From NCBI RefSeq assembly GCF_030499515.1, contig NZ_JASTWJ010000001.1, positions 5,498,001 through 5,562,000 of the forward strand: DNA of 64,000 nt, read 5' to 3'. This stretch comes from Streptomyces sp. DT2A-34. Its GTDB lineage: Bacteria; Actinomycetota; Actinomycetes; Streptomycetales; Streptomycetaceae. Shown here one piece after another: positions 7,728 through 17,823 of this stretch (the first letter of the stretch is position 1; every line of letters starts with the position of its first letter). A program made the position numbers and the translations under genes. The notes under the pieces are model-generated. The model was not told the origin of the DNA. It ran no database searches and saw nothing but the letters and a program-made list of their open reading frames with translations.

Positions 7728-9065
7728 ATGTATGACGTTTCGAAAGTTTCGAACATGGGTGTGGGGCGGTTTTGCGTGCAGCGGCGTAGGCGTACGAGGC
7801 GTACCTGGCGTACGGGGACGATCGCGGCGGTGTCCGCGCTGGGCCTGACGGCGGTTCTGGGCGGCTGTGGGCTGACCGGTGGTTCGGACGAGGTGACGCT
7901 GAAGCTGGTCGCCGCGGACTACGGGGACAGCGCCGCGAACAGCTCCGAGAAGTACTGGGACAAGCTCGTGAAGGCGTACGAGGCCGAGCACCCCGGCGTA
8001 CGGATCGATGTCAGCGTGTACTCCTGGAACGACGTCGACGCCAAGGTCAAGCAGATGGTCGACGCCGGCAAGGCGCCGGACATGGCGCAGATCGGCGCGT
8101 ACGCGGACTACGCCGCGAAGGACCTCCTCTACTCGGCCGACGACCTGCTCTCCATCTCCGTCCAGGCCGACCTCGTCGCGCAGCTCGCGGACGCCGGGCA
8201 GGTCGACGGGGTGCAGTACGGCATACCGTTCGCCTCCTCCACGCGCCTGCTCTTCTACAACAAGACCCTCTTCCAGAAGGCCGGCCTCACCGCGCCGACG
8301 ACCTGGAAGGAGCTGGCCGCCGACGCCGCGGTGCTCAAGGCGGACGGCGTGAAGTACCCGTACGCGCTGCCGCTCGGGCCCGAGGAGGCGCAGGCCGAGA
8401 CGATGCAGTGGCTGCTCAGTGGCGGGGGCGGTTACACCGACGCCGACTACGGCACGTACAGCATCGACTCCGCGGAGAACGTCGCCACCTTCGACTGGCT
8501 CAAGAACAACCTGGTCGGCAAGGGGCTCACGGGGCCGGTCGAGCCCGGCGAGCTCAACCGGGCCGACGCGTTCTCGGCCTTCGCGGCCGGGGACGTCGGC
8601 ATGCTCAACGGCCACCCCTCGCTGATGCAGATGGCCGCGAAGAAGGGCGTGAAGTTCGGCATGGTGCCCATGCCCGGGCTGGACGGTCCCACCGAGATGT
8701 CCATGGGCGTGGCCGACTGGATGATGGCCTTCAAGCAGAACGGCCATGCCGAGCAGGTGGGCGAGTTCCTCGACTTCGTCTACGACCAGCAGAACGTCCT
8801 GGACTTCTCCCGTGAGTACGACCTGCTGCCCGTCACGAACTCCGCGTCCACCGTGATGACGGCGGCCCCGCAGGACGCCGACCTCCAGCCCTTCCTGGAG
8901 CAGCTCTCGCTCTCCGAGCTGTACCCGGTGGGGCGGACCTCGTGGGCCGCGGTCAGCGCGGACATCAAGAAGCGGATCGGCAAGACGGTCTCGGCCGGGG
9001 GGAGCCCTTCGGCGATTCTGGGGCAGCTGCAGTCGACGGCTGCGCGGGCGGAGAGTGCCGAGTAG
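7728..9065 (+). CDS. Extracellular sugar-binding lipoprotein (ABC-type SBP family 1)
   Basis: A 445-residue MalE-type solute-binding protein. A basic N-terminus and hydrophobic segment lead to the lipobox LGGC, so the mature protein is lipid-anchored outside the membrane. The body has family features such as NDVDAKVKQMVDAGKAPDMAQ and PSLMQMAAKKGVKFGMVPMPG. I chose the ATG at 7728, directly after the dre sites, with GGGGGT as a weak ribosome site; 7755 is an alternative. No permease or ATPase genes are adjacent, so it either works with a transporter encoded elsewhere or is an orphan sensor. Divergence from nagK suggests an aminosugar ligand. Confidence 0.85.
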   Translation: MYDVSKVSNMGVGRFCVQRRRRTRRTWRTGTIAAVSALGLTAVLGGCGLTGGSDEVTLKLVAADYGDSAANSSEKYWDKLVKAYEAEHPGVRIDVSVYSWNDVDAKVKQMVDAGKAPDMAQIGAYADYAAKDLLYSADDLLSISVQADLVAQLADAGQVDGVQYGIPFASSTRLLFYNKTLFQKAGLTAPTTWKELAADAAVLKADGVKYPYALPLGPEEAQAETMQWLLSGGGGYTDADYGTYSIDSAENVATFDWLKNNLVGKGLTGPVEPGELNRADAFSAFAAGDVGMLNGHPSLMQMAAKKGVKFGMVPMPGLDGPTEMSMGVADWMMAFKQNGHAEQVGEFLDFVYDQQNVLDFSREYDLLPVTNSASTVMTAAPQDADLQPFLEQLSLSELYPVGRTSWAAVSADIKKRIGKTVSAGGSPSAILGQLQSTAARAESAE

Positions 9066-9154
9066 CTCCGCCGGTGGTTGGTCGGTGGCGGGGCGAGAGT
9101 GATGGCGGTGGCAGGGCAACGGTGGTGTCGGTGGCGGGGGCTAGTGTGCGGGAC

Positions 9155-9403
9155 ATGAGCCAGGAACAGTCCGAGCCCGCCGCCCTCGCGGAGCGTGAGC
9201 AGGCCATCCTCGCCCTGGAACGCCGGGGTTTTCCGGGGCCCGGTGCGAAGGAACGGGCGATACGCGAGGAGCTTGGCCTGGCGCCCGTGCGCTACTACCA
9301 GCTGTTGAACGCCCTGCTGGATGACGCCCGGGCCTTGGCGCACGATCCGGTGACGGTGAACCGGTTGCGGCGGGTGCGGGAGGGGCGGCGGGCGGAACGG
9401 TGA
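9155..9403 (+). CDS. DUF3263 protein, small HTH-like
   Basis: An 82-residue protein matching the actinobacterial DUF3263 family. AILALERRGFPGPGAKERAI followed by LGLAPVRYYQLLNALL gives the typical helix-turn-helix-like pattern. It is probably a DNA-binding protein, but its target is unknown. It stands alone between the sugar-binding lipoprotein gene and a repeat-rich spacer. Confidence 0.75.
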   Translation: MSQEQSEPAALAEREQAILALERRGFPGPGAKERAIREELGLAPVRYYQLLNALLDDARALAHDPVTVNRLRRVREGRRAER

Positions 9404-9454
9404 CGGGTGCGCGCCGGGAGGTTTTCGCCCCCGCCGCCCCTACCCGTCCCATCC

Positions 9455-9527
9455 CTGGGGGCTGCCGCCCCCAGACCCCCGCTTCGGCCCTGAACGGGCC
9501 TCGTCCTCAAACGCCGGACGGGCTGAG
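9455..9527 (+). repeat. Dispersed Streptomyces intergenic repeat with three hairpins
   Basis: Three consecutive stems are visible. CTGGGGGC pairs with GCCCCCAG (9455-9474), GGCCC with GGGCC (9486-9500), and CGTCC with GGACG further on. The order CCCCCAG-ACCCCCGCTTCGG-CGTCCTCAAACGCCGGACG is a widespread Streptomyces intergenic repeat. It may also act as a terminator for the DUF3263 gene. Confidence 0.65.
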
Positions 9528-9573
9528 TACGTCAGCCACCCCGGCGTGCACCCCTGCTGGGTAGGGTCGCCCC

Positions 9574-10422
9574 ATGGGCAGTCACTCGACCAACTCCACG
9601 GACCCCCTGCCGACCCCCACCACCCAACCCGGCCGCGCCGGCCTCGCCGCCATCCTCGCCCGCCCGGAACGCGCACTGATCGCCCTCGACTTCGACGGAA
9701 CACTCGCACCGATCGTCCCGGACCCCGAGCAGGCCCGCCCCCACCCCGACGCCCTGCCGGCCCTCACCGCGCTCGCCCCGAAGGTCGCCGCCGTGGCGGT
9801 GATCACCGGCCGCCCGGCCGACGTCGCCGTACGGTACGGCGGTTTCACCGGAGCCCCAGGCCTGGAGCACCTCGTCGTGCTCGGCCACTACGGCGCCGAG
9901 CGCTGGGACGCCGTCAGCGGTGAGGTCACCGCCCCCGACCCCCACCCCGGCATCGCAGCCGTACGCGTCGAACTGCCGGACCTCCTCGACAGCACACAGG
10001 GCACCTGGGTCGAGGACAAGGGCCATGCCATCGCCGTGCACACGCGCCGCGCGGCCGACCCCCAGGGCACCTTCGACGCCCTCCGCGAGCCCCTCACCGA
10101 CCTCGCCACCCGCAACGGCCTCATCGTCGAACCGGGCCGCATGGTCCTCGAACTCCGCCCACCCGGCATGGACAAGGGCGTGGCGCTGAGCGAGTACGTC
10201 CGCGAACTCGGCGCCGAGTCCGTCCTCTACGCCGGCGACGACCTGGGCGACCTCCCCGCGTACGCCGCCGTCGGCGAACTCCGCTCCGACGGCACCCCCG
10301 GCCTCCTGGTGTGCAGCGGCAGCGAGGAGGTCACCGAGCTGTCGGAGAAGGCGGACCTCGTGGTCGACGGTCCGCAGGGGGTCGTACGACTGTTGCGGGC
10401 GATCGCTGGTCGAGCAGACTGA
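9574..10422 (+). CDS. otsB: Trehalose-6-phosphate phosphatase
   Basis: Dephosphorylates trehalose 6-phosphate made by the convergent OtsA. A 282-residue HAD-superfamily enzyme with motif I ALDFDGTLAPIV (nucleophile and acid/base Asp), motif II AVITGRP and motif IV YAGDDLGD. Trehalose-phosphatase signature segments (GHYGAERW, EDKGHAIAVHTRRA, VLELRPPGMDKGVAL) are all present. It lies tail to tail with otsA, only 62 bases apart, so the pair is probably co-regulated at the pathway rather than the operon level. Confidence 0.93.
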   Translation: MGSHSTNSTDPLPTPTTQPGRAGLAAILARPERALIALDFDGTLAPIVPDPEQARPHPDALPALTALAPKVAAVAVITGRPADVAVRYGGFTGAPGLEHLVVLGHYGAERWDAVSGEVTAPDPHPGIAAVRVELPDLLDSTQGTWVEDKGHAIAVHTRRAADPQGTFDALREPLTDLATRNGLIVEPGRMVLELRPPGMDKGVALSEYVRELGAESVLYAGDDLGDLPAYAAVGELRSDGTPGLLVCSGSEEVTELSEKADLVVDGPQGVVRLLRAIAGRAD

Positions 10423-10484
10423 TCCGGCGATCGCCGCCCAGGCGCGCGCCTACCGGGCGGTCCGACCGGGCGAGCCGGCCGCGC

Positions 10485-11891
10485 TCAAGCGGGCCGGCCG
10501 GCCCCCTCCTCCAGCGCGTGCAGCTGGTCCAGGAACCACTGGGCCGGCGGGAGCGCGGTCGCGGCCGCAGCCAGCCGCTTCGACCGTTCCGCCCGCTCCT
10601 CCGGCCCCACGGACAACGCCTCGTGCAGCGCCCGCGCCGTGCCGATCACGTCGTACGGGTTCACGGCGATCGCGTCCTCGCCCAGCTCCTCGAACGCCCC
10701 GGCCTCCCGCGACAGCACCAGCACGCATCCCTCGTCGGAGAGGACCGGCACCTCCTTCGCGACGAGGTTCATGCCGTCCCGGATGGGGTTCACGAGGGCC
10801 ACGTCGGCCAGCCGGTACGCGGCCAGCGACCGCGCGAAGTCGTCCTTGACGTGGAGCACGACCGGCGTCCAACCCGGCGTCCCGTACCGGGAGTTGATCT
10901 CATCCGCCACTCTCTGGACCTCGGCCGTGTAGTCGCGGTACACCGCGAGGTCCTGGCGCGAGGGGTACGCGAACGCCACGTGCACCACCCGCTCCCGCCA
11001 CTCGGGGTGGTCGTCGAGCAGCTGCCGATAGGCCAGCAGGCCGCGCACGATGTTCTTGGACAGCTCGGTCCGGTCGACCCGCACGATCGTCTTGCGGCCC
11101 TCGCCGATCTCGTCCCGCAGCGCCAGGATCCGCTCCTCGACGTCCGCCTCGTGGGCCCGCCGCCGCAGGAAGTCCGCGTCCGCCCCCAGCCCGTGCACGC
11201 CGATCCGCGTGGACCCGAGCCCGCCCGTGAACTGCTCACAGCACGCGGTGAACGCGTCCGCCCAGCGGCGGGTGAGGAAACCGAGCCGGTCGGCACCCAG
11301 CATCCCGCGCAGCACCTGCCCGGCGATGTCGTCCGGCAGCATCCGGAAGTACTCCGGCGGCGCCCACGGGGTGTGCGAAAAGTGCCCGATCCGCAGGTCC
11401 GGGCGCAGCTCGCGCAGCATCCCGGGAACGAGGGTCAGGTGGTAGTCCTGCACGACCACCGAAGCACCCCGCGCCGCCTCCGCGGCCAGCGCCTCGGCGA
11501 AGGCCCGGTTGTACGCCTCGTACGACGCCCACTGCCGCCGGAACTCCGCATCGAACACCGGCTCAAGCGGCGTCTGGTACAGCATGTGGTGCACGAACCA
11601 CAGCACCGAGTTGGCGATGCCGTTGTACGCGTCGGCATGCACGTCGGCCGGGATGTCCAGCATCCGCACGCCGTCCTCGCCGACCCCGCGCCGTACGGCC
11701 TCCCGGTCGCCGTCGGACAACGCCGAGCACACCCACAGCGCGCCCGCCTGCGAGCCGATCGCCGACAGGCCGGAGACCAGCCCGCCGCCGCCGCGTTTGG
11801 CGTGCAGTGAACCGTCCTCGCGCACCGTGTAGGAGACAGGGCCCCGGTTGGAGGCGACCAGCACCCGCGCAGCACCGTACGTAGCAGCCAT
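10485..11891 (-). CDS. otsA: Trehalose-6-phosphate synthase (GT20)
   Basis: Joins glucose from UDP- or GDP-glucose to glucose 6-phosphate. The 468-residue protein has the N-terminal glycine loop around KRGGGGLVSGL, VQDYHLTLVPGMLRELRP and GHFSHTPWAPPEYFRMLP. The donor-binding DGMNLVAKE and VLVLSREAGAFEELG are near the C-terminus. I start at the ATG giving MAATYGAARV, which has GAGG just upstream; a TTG three codons earlier is possible. Next to otsB and gpgS, it forms a compatible-solute/trehalose block. Confidence 0.93.
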   Translation of the reverse strand: MAATYGAARVLVASNRGPVSYTVREDGSLHAKRGGGGLVSGLSAIGSQAGALWVCSALSDGDREAVRRGVGEDGVRMLDIPADVHADAYNGIANSVLWFVHHMLYQTPLEPVFDAEFRRQWASYEAYNRAFAEALAAEAARGASVVVQDYHLTLVPGMLRELRPDLRIGHFSHTPWAPPEYFRMLPDDIAGQVLRGMLGADRLGFLTRRWADAFTACCEQFTGGLGSTRIGVHGLGADADFLRRRAHEADVEERILALRDEIGEGRKTIVRVDRTELSKNIVRGLLAYRQLLDDHPEWRERVVHVAFAYPSRQDLAVYRDYTAEVQRVADEINSRYGTPGWTPVVLHVKDDFARSLAAYRLADVALVNPIRDGMNLVAKEVPVLSDEGCVLVLSREAGAFEELGEDAIAVNPYDVIGTARALHEALSVGPEERAERSKRLAAAATALPPAQWFLDQLHALEEGAGRPA

Positions 11892-11965
11892 ACGCCTCAA
11901 CCTAGCCCGGCCCGGAACCGCTCAAACGTGCGGTTCACCTCACTGGCAGGGGCCGTATACGACGT

Positions 11966-12937
11966 TCAAGCCACCTTGCGGGAGGCGTACTCCGCGATCT
12001 CCGCCATCGGCGGCCGCTCCTCCGTGTCCACGGAGAACGTGCGTGGCTCGAAACCGTCCTCGCCCCGCTCGAACTGGGTGAGGGCGGGGCGGATGAGATG
12101 GCCGCGGGCCAGCCGCAGCTGGGCCGTGCGGTAGATCGCGGCGGACATCCGGCCGAGGGCCTGCCCGTCCTGGTGGCGGTGTTTGCGGACGCCCACGTCC
12201 ACCTGGGCCAGGGCGTCGAGGCCCACCAGGTGCAGGGCGTCGACCAGCATGCCGAGCTCGACGCCGTAGCCCACGGGGAAGGGGAGCTGTTCCAGCAGCG
12301 AGCGGCGGGCCGCGTACTCGCCGCCGAGCGGCTGCACGAAACCGGCCAGCTGCGGCCAGTGCATGTTCAGCAGCGGGCGCGCCATCAGCTCGGTCACCCG
12401 GCCGCCCTGCCCGGCCGTCTTGCCGGAGGCGAGCGAATTCAACTCAGTGCCGAGGGGGCGGTCGTACATGGCCTTGACGAGGTCGACCTCGGGATCGGTG
12501 AGCAGCGGGCCCACGATGCCGGAGACGAAGTCGGAGGAGAACTCCTTCAGGTCCGCGTCGATGAAGCAGACGATGTCGCCGCTCGTGACGAGCAGCGAGC
12601 GCCACAGCACCTCGCCCTTGCCGGGCACGGTCGGGATGCGGGGCAGGATGTCGTCGCGGTGGACGACCCGGGCGCCCGCGGCGGCGGCCACCTCGGAGGT
12701 ACGGTCGGTGGATCCCGAGTCGACGACGACGATCTCGTCGACCAGCGGAACCTGCTGCATGAGGTCGTGACGGATGATCGCGACGATGTCGCCGACCGTC
12801 TCCTCCTCGTTGAGCGCAGGCAGCACGACGGAGACCGACTGGCCCGTACGCTGCTTGGCGGCCAGGATCCGGTGGAGCGGGCGATCGGTCACGGACCAGG
12901 AGCGGGTGCTCAGCCAGCGCTCGACTTCTTCCAGCAC
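11966..12937 (-). CDS. gpgS: Glucosyl-3-phosphoglycerate synthase (GT81)
   Basis: Transfers glucose from an NDP-glucose to 3-phosphoglycerate, first step to glucosylglycerate and, in mycobacteria, to methylglucose lipopolysaccharides. A GT-A fold of 323 residues: SVVLPALNEEETVGDIV binds the nucleotide, VVDSGSTDRTSEV follows, and FIDADLKEF carries the DxD metal motif. LAGFVQPLGGEYAARR and YGVELGMLVDAL match GpgS acceptor-site regions. The GTG start has GAGGAG nine bases before it. It is transcribed the same way as otsA, 75 bases upstream. Confidence 0.88.
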   Translation of the reverse strand: MLEEVERWLSTRSWSVTDRPLHRILAAKQRTGQSVSVVLPALNEEETVGDIVAIIRHDLMQQVPLVDEIVVVDSGSTDRTSEVAAAAGARVVHRDDILPRIPTVPGKGEVLWRSLLVTSGDIVCFIDADLKEFSSDFVSGIVGPLLTDPEVDLVKAMYDRPLGTELNSLASGKTAGQGGRVTELMARPLLNMHWPQLAGFVQPLGGEYAARRSLLEQLPFPVGYGVELGMLVDALHLVGLDALAQVDVGVRKHRHQDGQALGRMSAAIYRTAQLRLARGHLIRPALTQFERGEDGFEPRTFSVDTEERPPMAEIAEYASRKVA

Positions 12938-13072
12938 GGTTGGCGGCTCCTCACGGTTTGTCTCGCGGTTCGGACGGACTCTCTCAACTGTCCTGGCCGT
13001 CGGTTACAGTCTTGAACAACGCGGATGACCATCGCATGTCCGGGGTCAACCGCCGTTAACAACCGAATACAG

Positions 13073-13238
13073 CTCATCCAGAGGGGCAGAGGGAAACGGC
13101 CCGATGAAGCCCCGGCAACCCTCCAGTCGGTTCTCGTAGCGATCACTGCCGTATCACCGCTGATCGTCTCCGCGAGGCTCCCGGCTAGGGAAGGTGCCAA
13201 ATCCGTCTCACGGCGAGATGCGTCGTGAGGAAGATGAG
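13073..13238 (+). promoter_or_regulatory. SAM-I (S-box) riboswitch ahead of threonine synthase
   Basis: P1 is CTCATC (13073-13078) pairing with GATGAG (13233-13238). The conserved core follows: CAGAGGGAAACGGCCCGATG, GAAGCCCCGGCAACC, then GGTGCCAAATCC and a P4 hairpin CTCACGGCGAGATG...CGTGAG. This order matches the S-box aptamer. The 3' side of P1 touches the purine-rich ribosome site of thrC (AGGAGAAAGG), and no separate terminator hairpin with a T-run is visible. SAM binding therefore probably acts on translation. Confidence 0.9.
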
Positions 13239-13258
13239 GAGAAAGGGCCTCGCCTCAC

Positions 13259-14545
13259 ATGGCTGCGCAGACTGTTGCAAGCACCACCGAATCCACCGTA
13301 GACCTCGGTCCCGCCGCGGCGCTGTCCTGCCGCGAGTGTGGCCACCGGGTACCCCTCGGACCGGTCTTCGCGTGCGAGGAGTGTTTCGGCCCGCTGGAGA
13401 TCGCCTACGACTTCTCGGCCTACGACGCCGAGGAGCTCCGCAAGCGGATCGAGGCGGGACCCGCGAACATCTGGCGTTACGCGCCCCTCCTGCCCGTCCC
13501 CGCCGACGTGGCCACCAAGCCGAACATCAACCCCGGCTGGACCCAGCTCGTCAAGGCCGACAACCTCGCGCGCGAGCTGGGGGTCGACGCCGGCAAGCTG
13601 TTCATCAAGGACGACTCCGGCAACCCGACGCACTCCTTCAAGGACCGCGTCGTCGCCCAGGCCCTGGAGGCCGCGCGGGCCTTCGGCTTCACGACCCTCT
13701 CCTGCTCGTCCACCGGCAACCTCGCCGGTGCGGTGGGCGCCGCCGCCGCCCGCGCCGGCTTCCGGTCCTGCGTGTTCATCCCGCACGACCTGGAGCAGGG
13801 CAAGGTCGTCATGGCCGCGGTCTACGGCGGTGAGCTCGTCGGCATCGAGGGCAACTACGACGACGTGAACCGTTTCTGCTCCGAGCTGATCGGCGACCCG
13901 GCCGGCGAGGGCTGGGGCTTCGTCAACGTCAACCTGCGGCCGTACTACGCGGAGGGCTCCAAGACCCTGGCGTACGAGATCTGCGAGCAGCTCGGCTGGC
14001 AGATCCCGGACCAGCTGGTCGTGCCGATCGCCTCCGGCTCGCAGCTCACGAAGATCGACAAGGGGCTGCAGGAGCTGATCAAGCTCGGCCTCGTCGAGGA
14101 CAAGCCGTACAAGATCTTCGGAGCGCAGGCCGAGGGCTGCTCGCCGGTGTCCGTCGCCTTCAAGGCCGGCCACGATGTCGTCCGCCCGCAGAAGCCGAAC
14201 ACCATCGCCAAGTCGCTGGCGATCGGCAACCCGGCGGACGGGCCGTATGTCCTGGACATCGCTCGCCGTACCGGCGGTGCGGTGGAGGACGTGACGGACG
14301 AGCAGGTCGTGGACGCGATCAAGGTGCTCGCTCGGACCGAGGGCATCTTCGCGGAGACCGCCGGTGGGGTGACCGTGGGTGTGACGCGCAAGCTGATCGA
14401 GAACGGTGTCCTCGACCCGACGAAGACGACGGTTGTCCTGAACACCGGTGATGGTCTGAAGACGCTGGATGCGGTGGCCGGTACGGGGCTTACTGCGACC
14501 ATTCGTCCCAACCTCGACTCGTTCCGTGAGGCTGGGCTCGTCTAA
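13259..14545 (+). CDS. thrC: Threonine synthase
   Basis: Converts O-phosphohomoserine to threonine and phosphate using PLP. The 428-residue protein has an N-terminal zinc-ribbon-like knuckle (C24, C27, C39, C42), which is usual for actinobacterial ThrC. The PLP lysine K129 lies in GNPTHSFKDR. SSTGNLAGAVGAAAARAG and LVVPIASGSQLTK are further family marks. It is unlinked to hom and thrB. A SAM riboswitch in the leader ties its expression to methionine/SAM status. It is followed by a ThiS/MoaD-like gene on the same strand. Confidence 0.95.
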   Translation: MAAQTVASTTESTVDLGPAAALSCRECGHRVPLGPVFACEECFGPLEIAYDFSAYDAEELRKRIEAGPANIWRYAPLLPVPADVATKPNINPGWTQLVKADNLARELGVDAGKLFIKDDSGNPTHSFKDRVVAQALEAARAFGFTTLSCSSTGNLAGAVGAAAARAGFRSCVFIPHDLEQGKVVMAAVYGGELVGIEGNYDDVNRFCSELIGDPAGEGWGFVNVNLRPYYAEGSKTLAYEICEQLGWQIPDQLVVPIASGSQLTKIDKGLQELIKLGLVEDKPYKIFGAQAEGCSPVSVAFKAGHDVVRPQKPNTIAKSLAIGNPADGPYVLDIARRTGGAVEDVTDEQVVDAIKVLARTEGIFAETAGGVTVGVTRKLIENGVLDPTKTTVVLNTGDGLKTLDAVAGTGLTATIRPNLDSFREAGLV

Positions 14546-14554
14546 GACCGTTGT

Positions 14555-14601
14555 TCGCTGCGGGCCGGTGGGGGCTGGTCGCGCAGTTCCCCGCGCCCCT
14601 A
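14555..14601 (+). repeat. Dispersed Streptomyces repeat, second copy
   Basis: Carries the same CTGGTCGCGCAGTTCCCC and CGCGCCCCT core as 6618-6668, in the same orientation, with GCTGCGGG upstream. It fills the gap between thrC and the ThiS/MoaD-like gene. Confidence 0.65.
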
Positions 14602-14649
14602 GGGACGCTGCCCCACCGAACCTGCATACCCGACCGGAGGTCACACCGT

Positions 14650-14925
14650 ATGAGCGTCACCGTCCGCATCCCGACCATCCTGCGCACCTACACCGGCGGG
14701 CAGGCTGAGGTCGCCGCTGAAGGCGGCACCCTCGGCGAGGTCATCGCCGACCTGGAGAAGAACCACACCGGGATCGCCGCCCGGGTGCTCGACGACCAGG
14801 GCAAGCTGCGTCGGTTCGTCAATGTGTACGTCAATGACGACGACGTCCGTTTCGAGCAGGGGCTGGAGACGGCGACGCCGGACGGTGCGGGCGTTTCCAT
14901 CATCCCGGCTGTCGCCGGCGGCTGA
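14650..14925 (+). CDS. MoaD/ThiS-family ubiquitin-like sulfur carrier (CysO-like)
   Basis: A 91-residue beta-grasp protein ending in the obligatory Gly-Gly (IIPAVAGG), the residue pair that is adenylated and turned into a thiocarboxylate. The segment RFVNVYVNDDDVRFEQGL matches MoaD/ThiS folds. GGAGG lies nine bases before the ATG. Its size and its link to an amino-acid gene recall CysO of cysteine synthesis. No cysM, mec or moeB homologue is next to it, so the sulfur acceptor is open. The position after thrC suggests it can be co-transcribed under the SAM riboswitch. Confidence 0.8.
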   Translation: MSVTVRIPTILRTYTGGQAEVAAEGGTLGEVIADLEKNHTGIAARVLDDQGKLRRFVNVYVNDDDVRFEQGLETATPDGAGVSIIPAVAGG

Positions 14926-14945
14926 CCGAATGACCGATCATTACC

Positions 14946-14967
14946 CTCGGTAATGCCAATTACCGAG
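14946..14967. repeat. Perfect 9-bp inverted repeat
   Basis: CTCGGTAAT (14946-14954) and ATTACCGAG (14959-14967) pair perfectly around GCCA. It is AT-rich compared with the surroundings and directly follows the ThiS/MoaD gene. It could be a regulator site for the downstream cold-shock gene or the first part of a bipartite terminator. Confidence 0.5.
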
Positions 14968-14980
14968 AGTTCATCGGATT

Positions 14981-15009
14981 GCCCCCTCCGTGAGAGAAGC
15001 GGAGGGGGC
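14981..15009 (+). terminator. Strong terminator after the ThiS/MoaD-like gene
   Basis: GCCCCCTCCG (14981-14990) pairs with CGGAGGGGGC (15000-15009) around a nine-base loop, followed by AATTCT. It should end the thrC transcript. Confidence 0.75.
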
Positions 15010-15367
15010 AATTCTGTGTGGTTGAGCGAGGTACAGTTGGGGAAAGCGCCGCCGATTCACGGGTCGGTGGCCCTTGATTTCTGCCGCACCCCCGACAAGA
15101 AGTAGCCAAAGTGTGCGGGTTTTTTGCGGCTTTTGTTCCCTTTGCCGGGTCCGACTTGACCTGAAGTCAGCGGAATTGTCCCCACATTCCCGACCGGTCG
15201 TGCCCGGATTTCTCGTCCGATTGACCTGTTGCAGACGGCAGTTGGGCAGATACATTCAGCCGCGGTCGACGCGTTCCGGCGCACGCCCCCGACCAATGGG
15301 GGGTGAGGTCTGACCCGGATCCGCGAAGTGTGGATCTGTGCAAGGGCCAGTAATAGGGGAGTTAGGC
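15010..15367. other. Long AT-richer leader region of the cold-shock gene
   Basis: This 358-base stretch has no credible coding frame. It is less GC-rich than its surroundings and includes runs such as GGGTTTTTTGCGG (about 15117-15129). A small palindrome, GACTT-GACCTG-AAGTC, lies at 15153-15168. Long structured 5' leaders are usual for cold-shock genes, so part of it is probably transcribed. I see no known riboswitch. Confidence 0.4.
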
Positions 15368-15574
15368 ATGGCTCAGGGCACCGTCAAGTGGTTCAACGCG
15401 GAGAAGGGGTACGGCTTCATCGCGGTCGACGGTGGTGCGGATGTTTTCGTCCACTACAGCGCGATCCAGATGGACGGGTACCGCACCCTGGAAGAGGGCC
15501 AGCGAGTCGATTTCGAGATCTCGCAGGGTCAGAAGGGGCCGCAGGCGGACATGGTCCGGCTGGCGGCCAGCTGA
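15368..15574 (+). CDS. Cold-shock protein, CspA family
   Basis: A 68-residue single cold-shock domain that binds single-stranded RNA or DNA and melts secondary structure. RNP1 (KGYGFIAV) and RNP2 (VFVHYSAI) are intact after [17 protein letters not shown] lies before the ATG; an upstream in-frame start adds unconserved residues. It has its own terminator and lies between thrC and groEL, as in S. coelicolor SCO4295. Confidence 0.93.
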   Translation: MAQGTVKWFNAEKGYGFIAVDGGADVFVHYSAIQMDGYRTLEEGQRVDFEISQGQKGPQADMVRLAAS

Positions 15575-15610
15575 AGCACGCGTCGACTTAAAGCAGCGAC
15601 GTTCTTCTTC

Positions 15611-15644
15611 GAAGGGCCCGCACCTCCCGGGGTGCGGGCCCTTC
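15611..15644 (+). terminator. Terminator after the cold-shock gene
   Basis: A 14-bp stem: GAAGGGCCCGCACC (15611-15624) and GGTGCGGGCCCTTC (15631-15644) with a six-base loop. The next 300 bases up to groEL hold no gene, only the CIRCE operators and the groEL leader. Confidence 0.85.
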
Positions 15645-15758
15645 GCCGTGCCGTCGGGTGTGCCCTCCGTCCTGCGTGGACCTGCCCGGACCCTGCCCGG
15701 ACCCTGCCAGGGCCCTGTTCGCGCCCGGCTGAGCGCCCCGCCCGATCCCCGAGAGCCG

Positions 15759-15785
15759 CTTGCACTCGCATGGGTCGAGTGCTAA
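15759..15785. promoter_or_regulatory. CIRCE operator 1 (HrcA site)
   Basis: CTTGCACTC, nine bases, then GAGTGCTAA, one mismatch from the CIRCE consensus TTAGCACTC-N9-GAGTGCTAA. It lies about 165 bases before groEL, where HrcA repression would act. Confidence 0.9.
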
Positions 15786-15794
15786 TCATTGGCG

Positions 15795-15821
15795 TTAGCA
15801 CTCTGAAGGTGAGAGTGACAA
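15795..15821. promoter_or_regulatory. CIRCE operator 2 (HrcA site)
   Basis: TTAGCACTC, nine bases, then GAGTGACAA. The left half is perfect and the right half keeps GAGTG. It lies nine bases after operator 1, so HrcA may bind the two co-operatively. Confidence 0.8.
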
Positions 15822-15840
15822 CGAAGGACCGGGTCGGTGA

Positions 15841-17571
<1,731 letters not shown>

Positions 17572-17609
17572 GCCTCCTCGTAGGAAGGCTCGGACCCGGT
17601 CCGTCAGTA

Positions 17610-17653
17610 CCGAGGGCGGCACTCCCTGTTCCGACAGGGGGTGCCGCCCTCGG
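17610..17653 (+). terminator. groEL terminator
   Basis: A 20-bp near-perfect stem (CCGAGGGCGGCACTCCCTGT at 17610-17629 with 17634-17653) followed by GCGTTTT. The rest of the 250-base gap to the next gene holds nothing else I can identify. Confidence 0.9.
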
Positions 17654-17823
17654 GCGTTTTCACTATCCGTCGGGGGGCGCGGGGCGGGGTGGGTGGCCAG
17701 GATCACGGACGGATCCGGCAGCCACGGAATGCGCGGGCCCGCATAATCGGTTGCTTAAGTGGGTGCAACAATGCACACGCACATACCACCCGGTCAACCG
17801 AACCTCACCCCAGGAGCCCCCGC

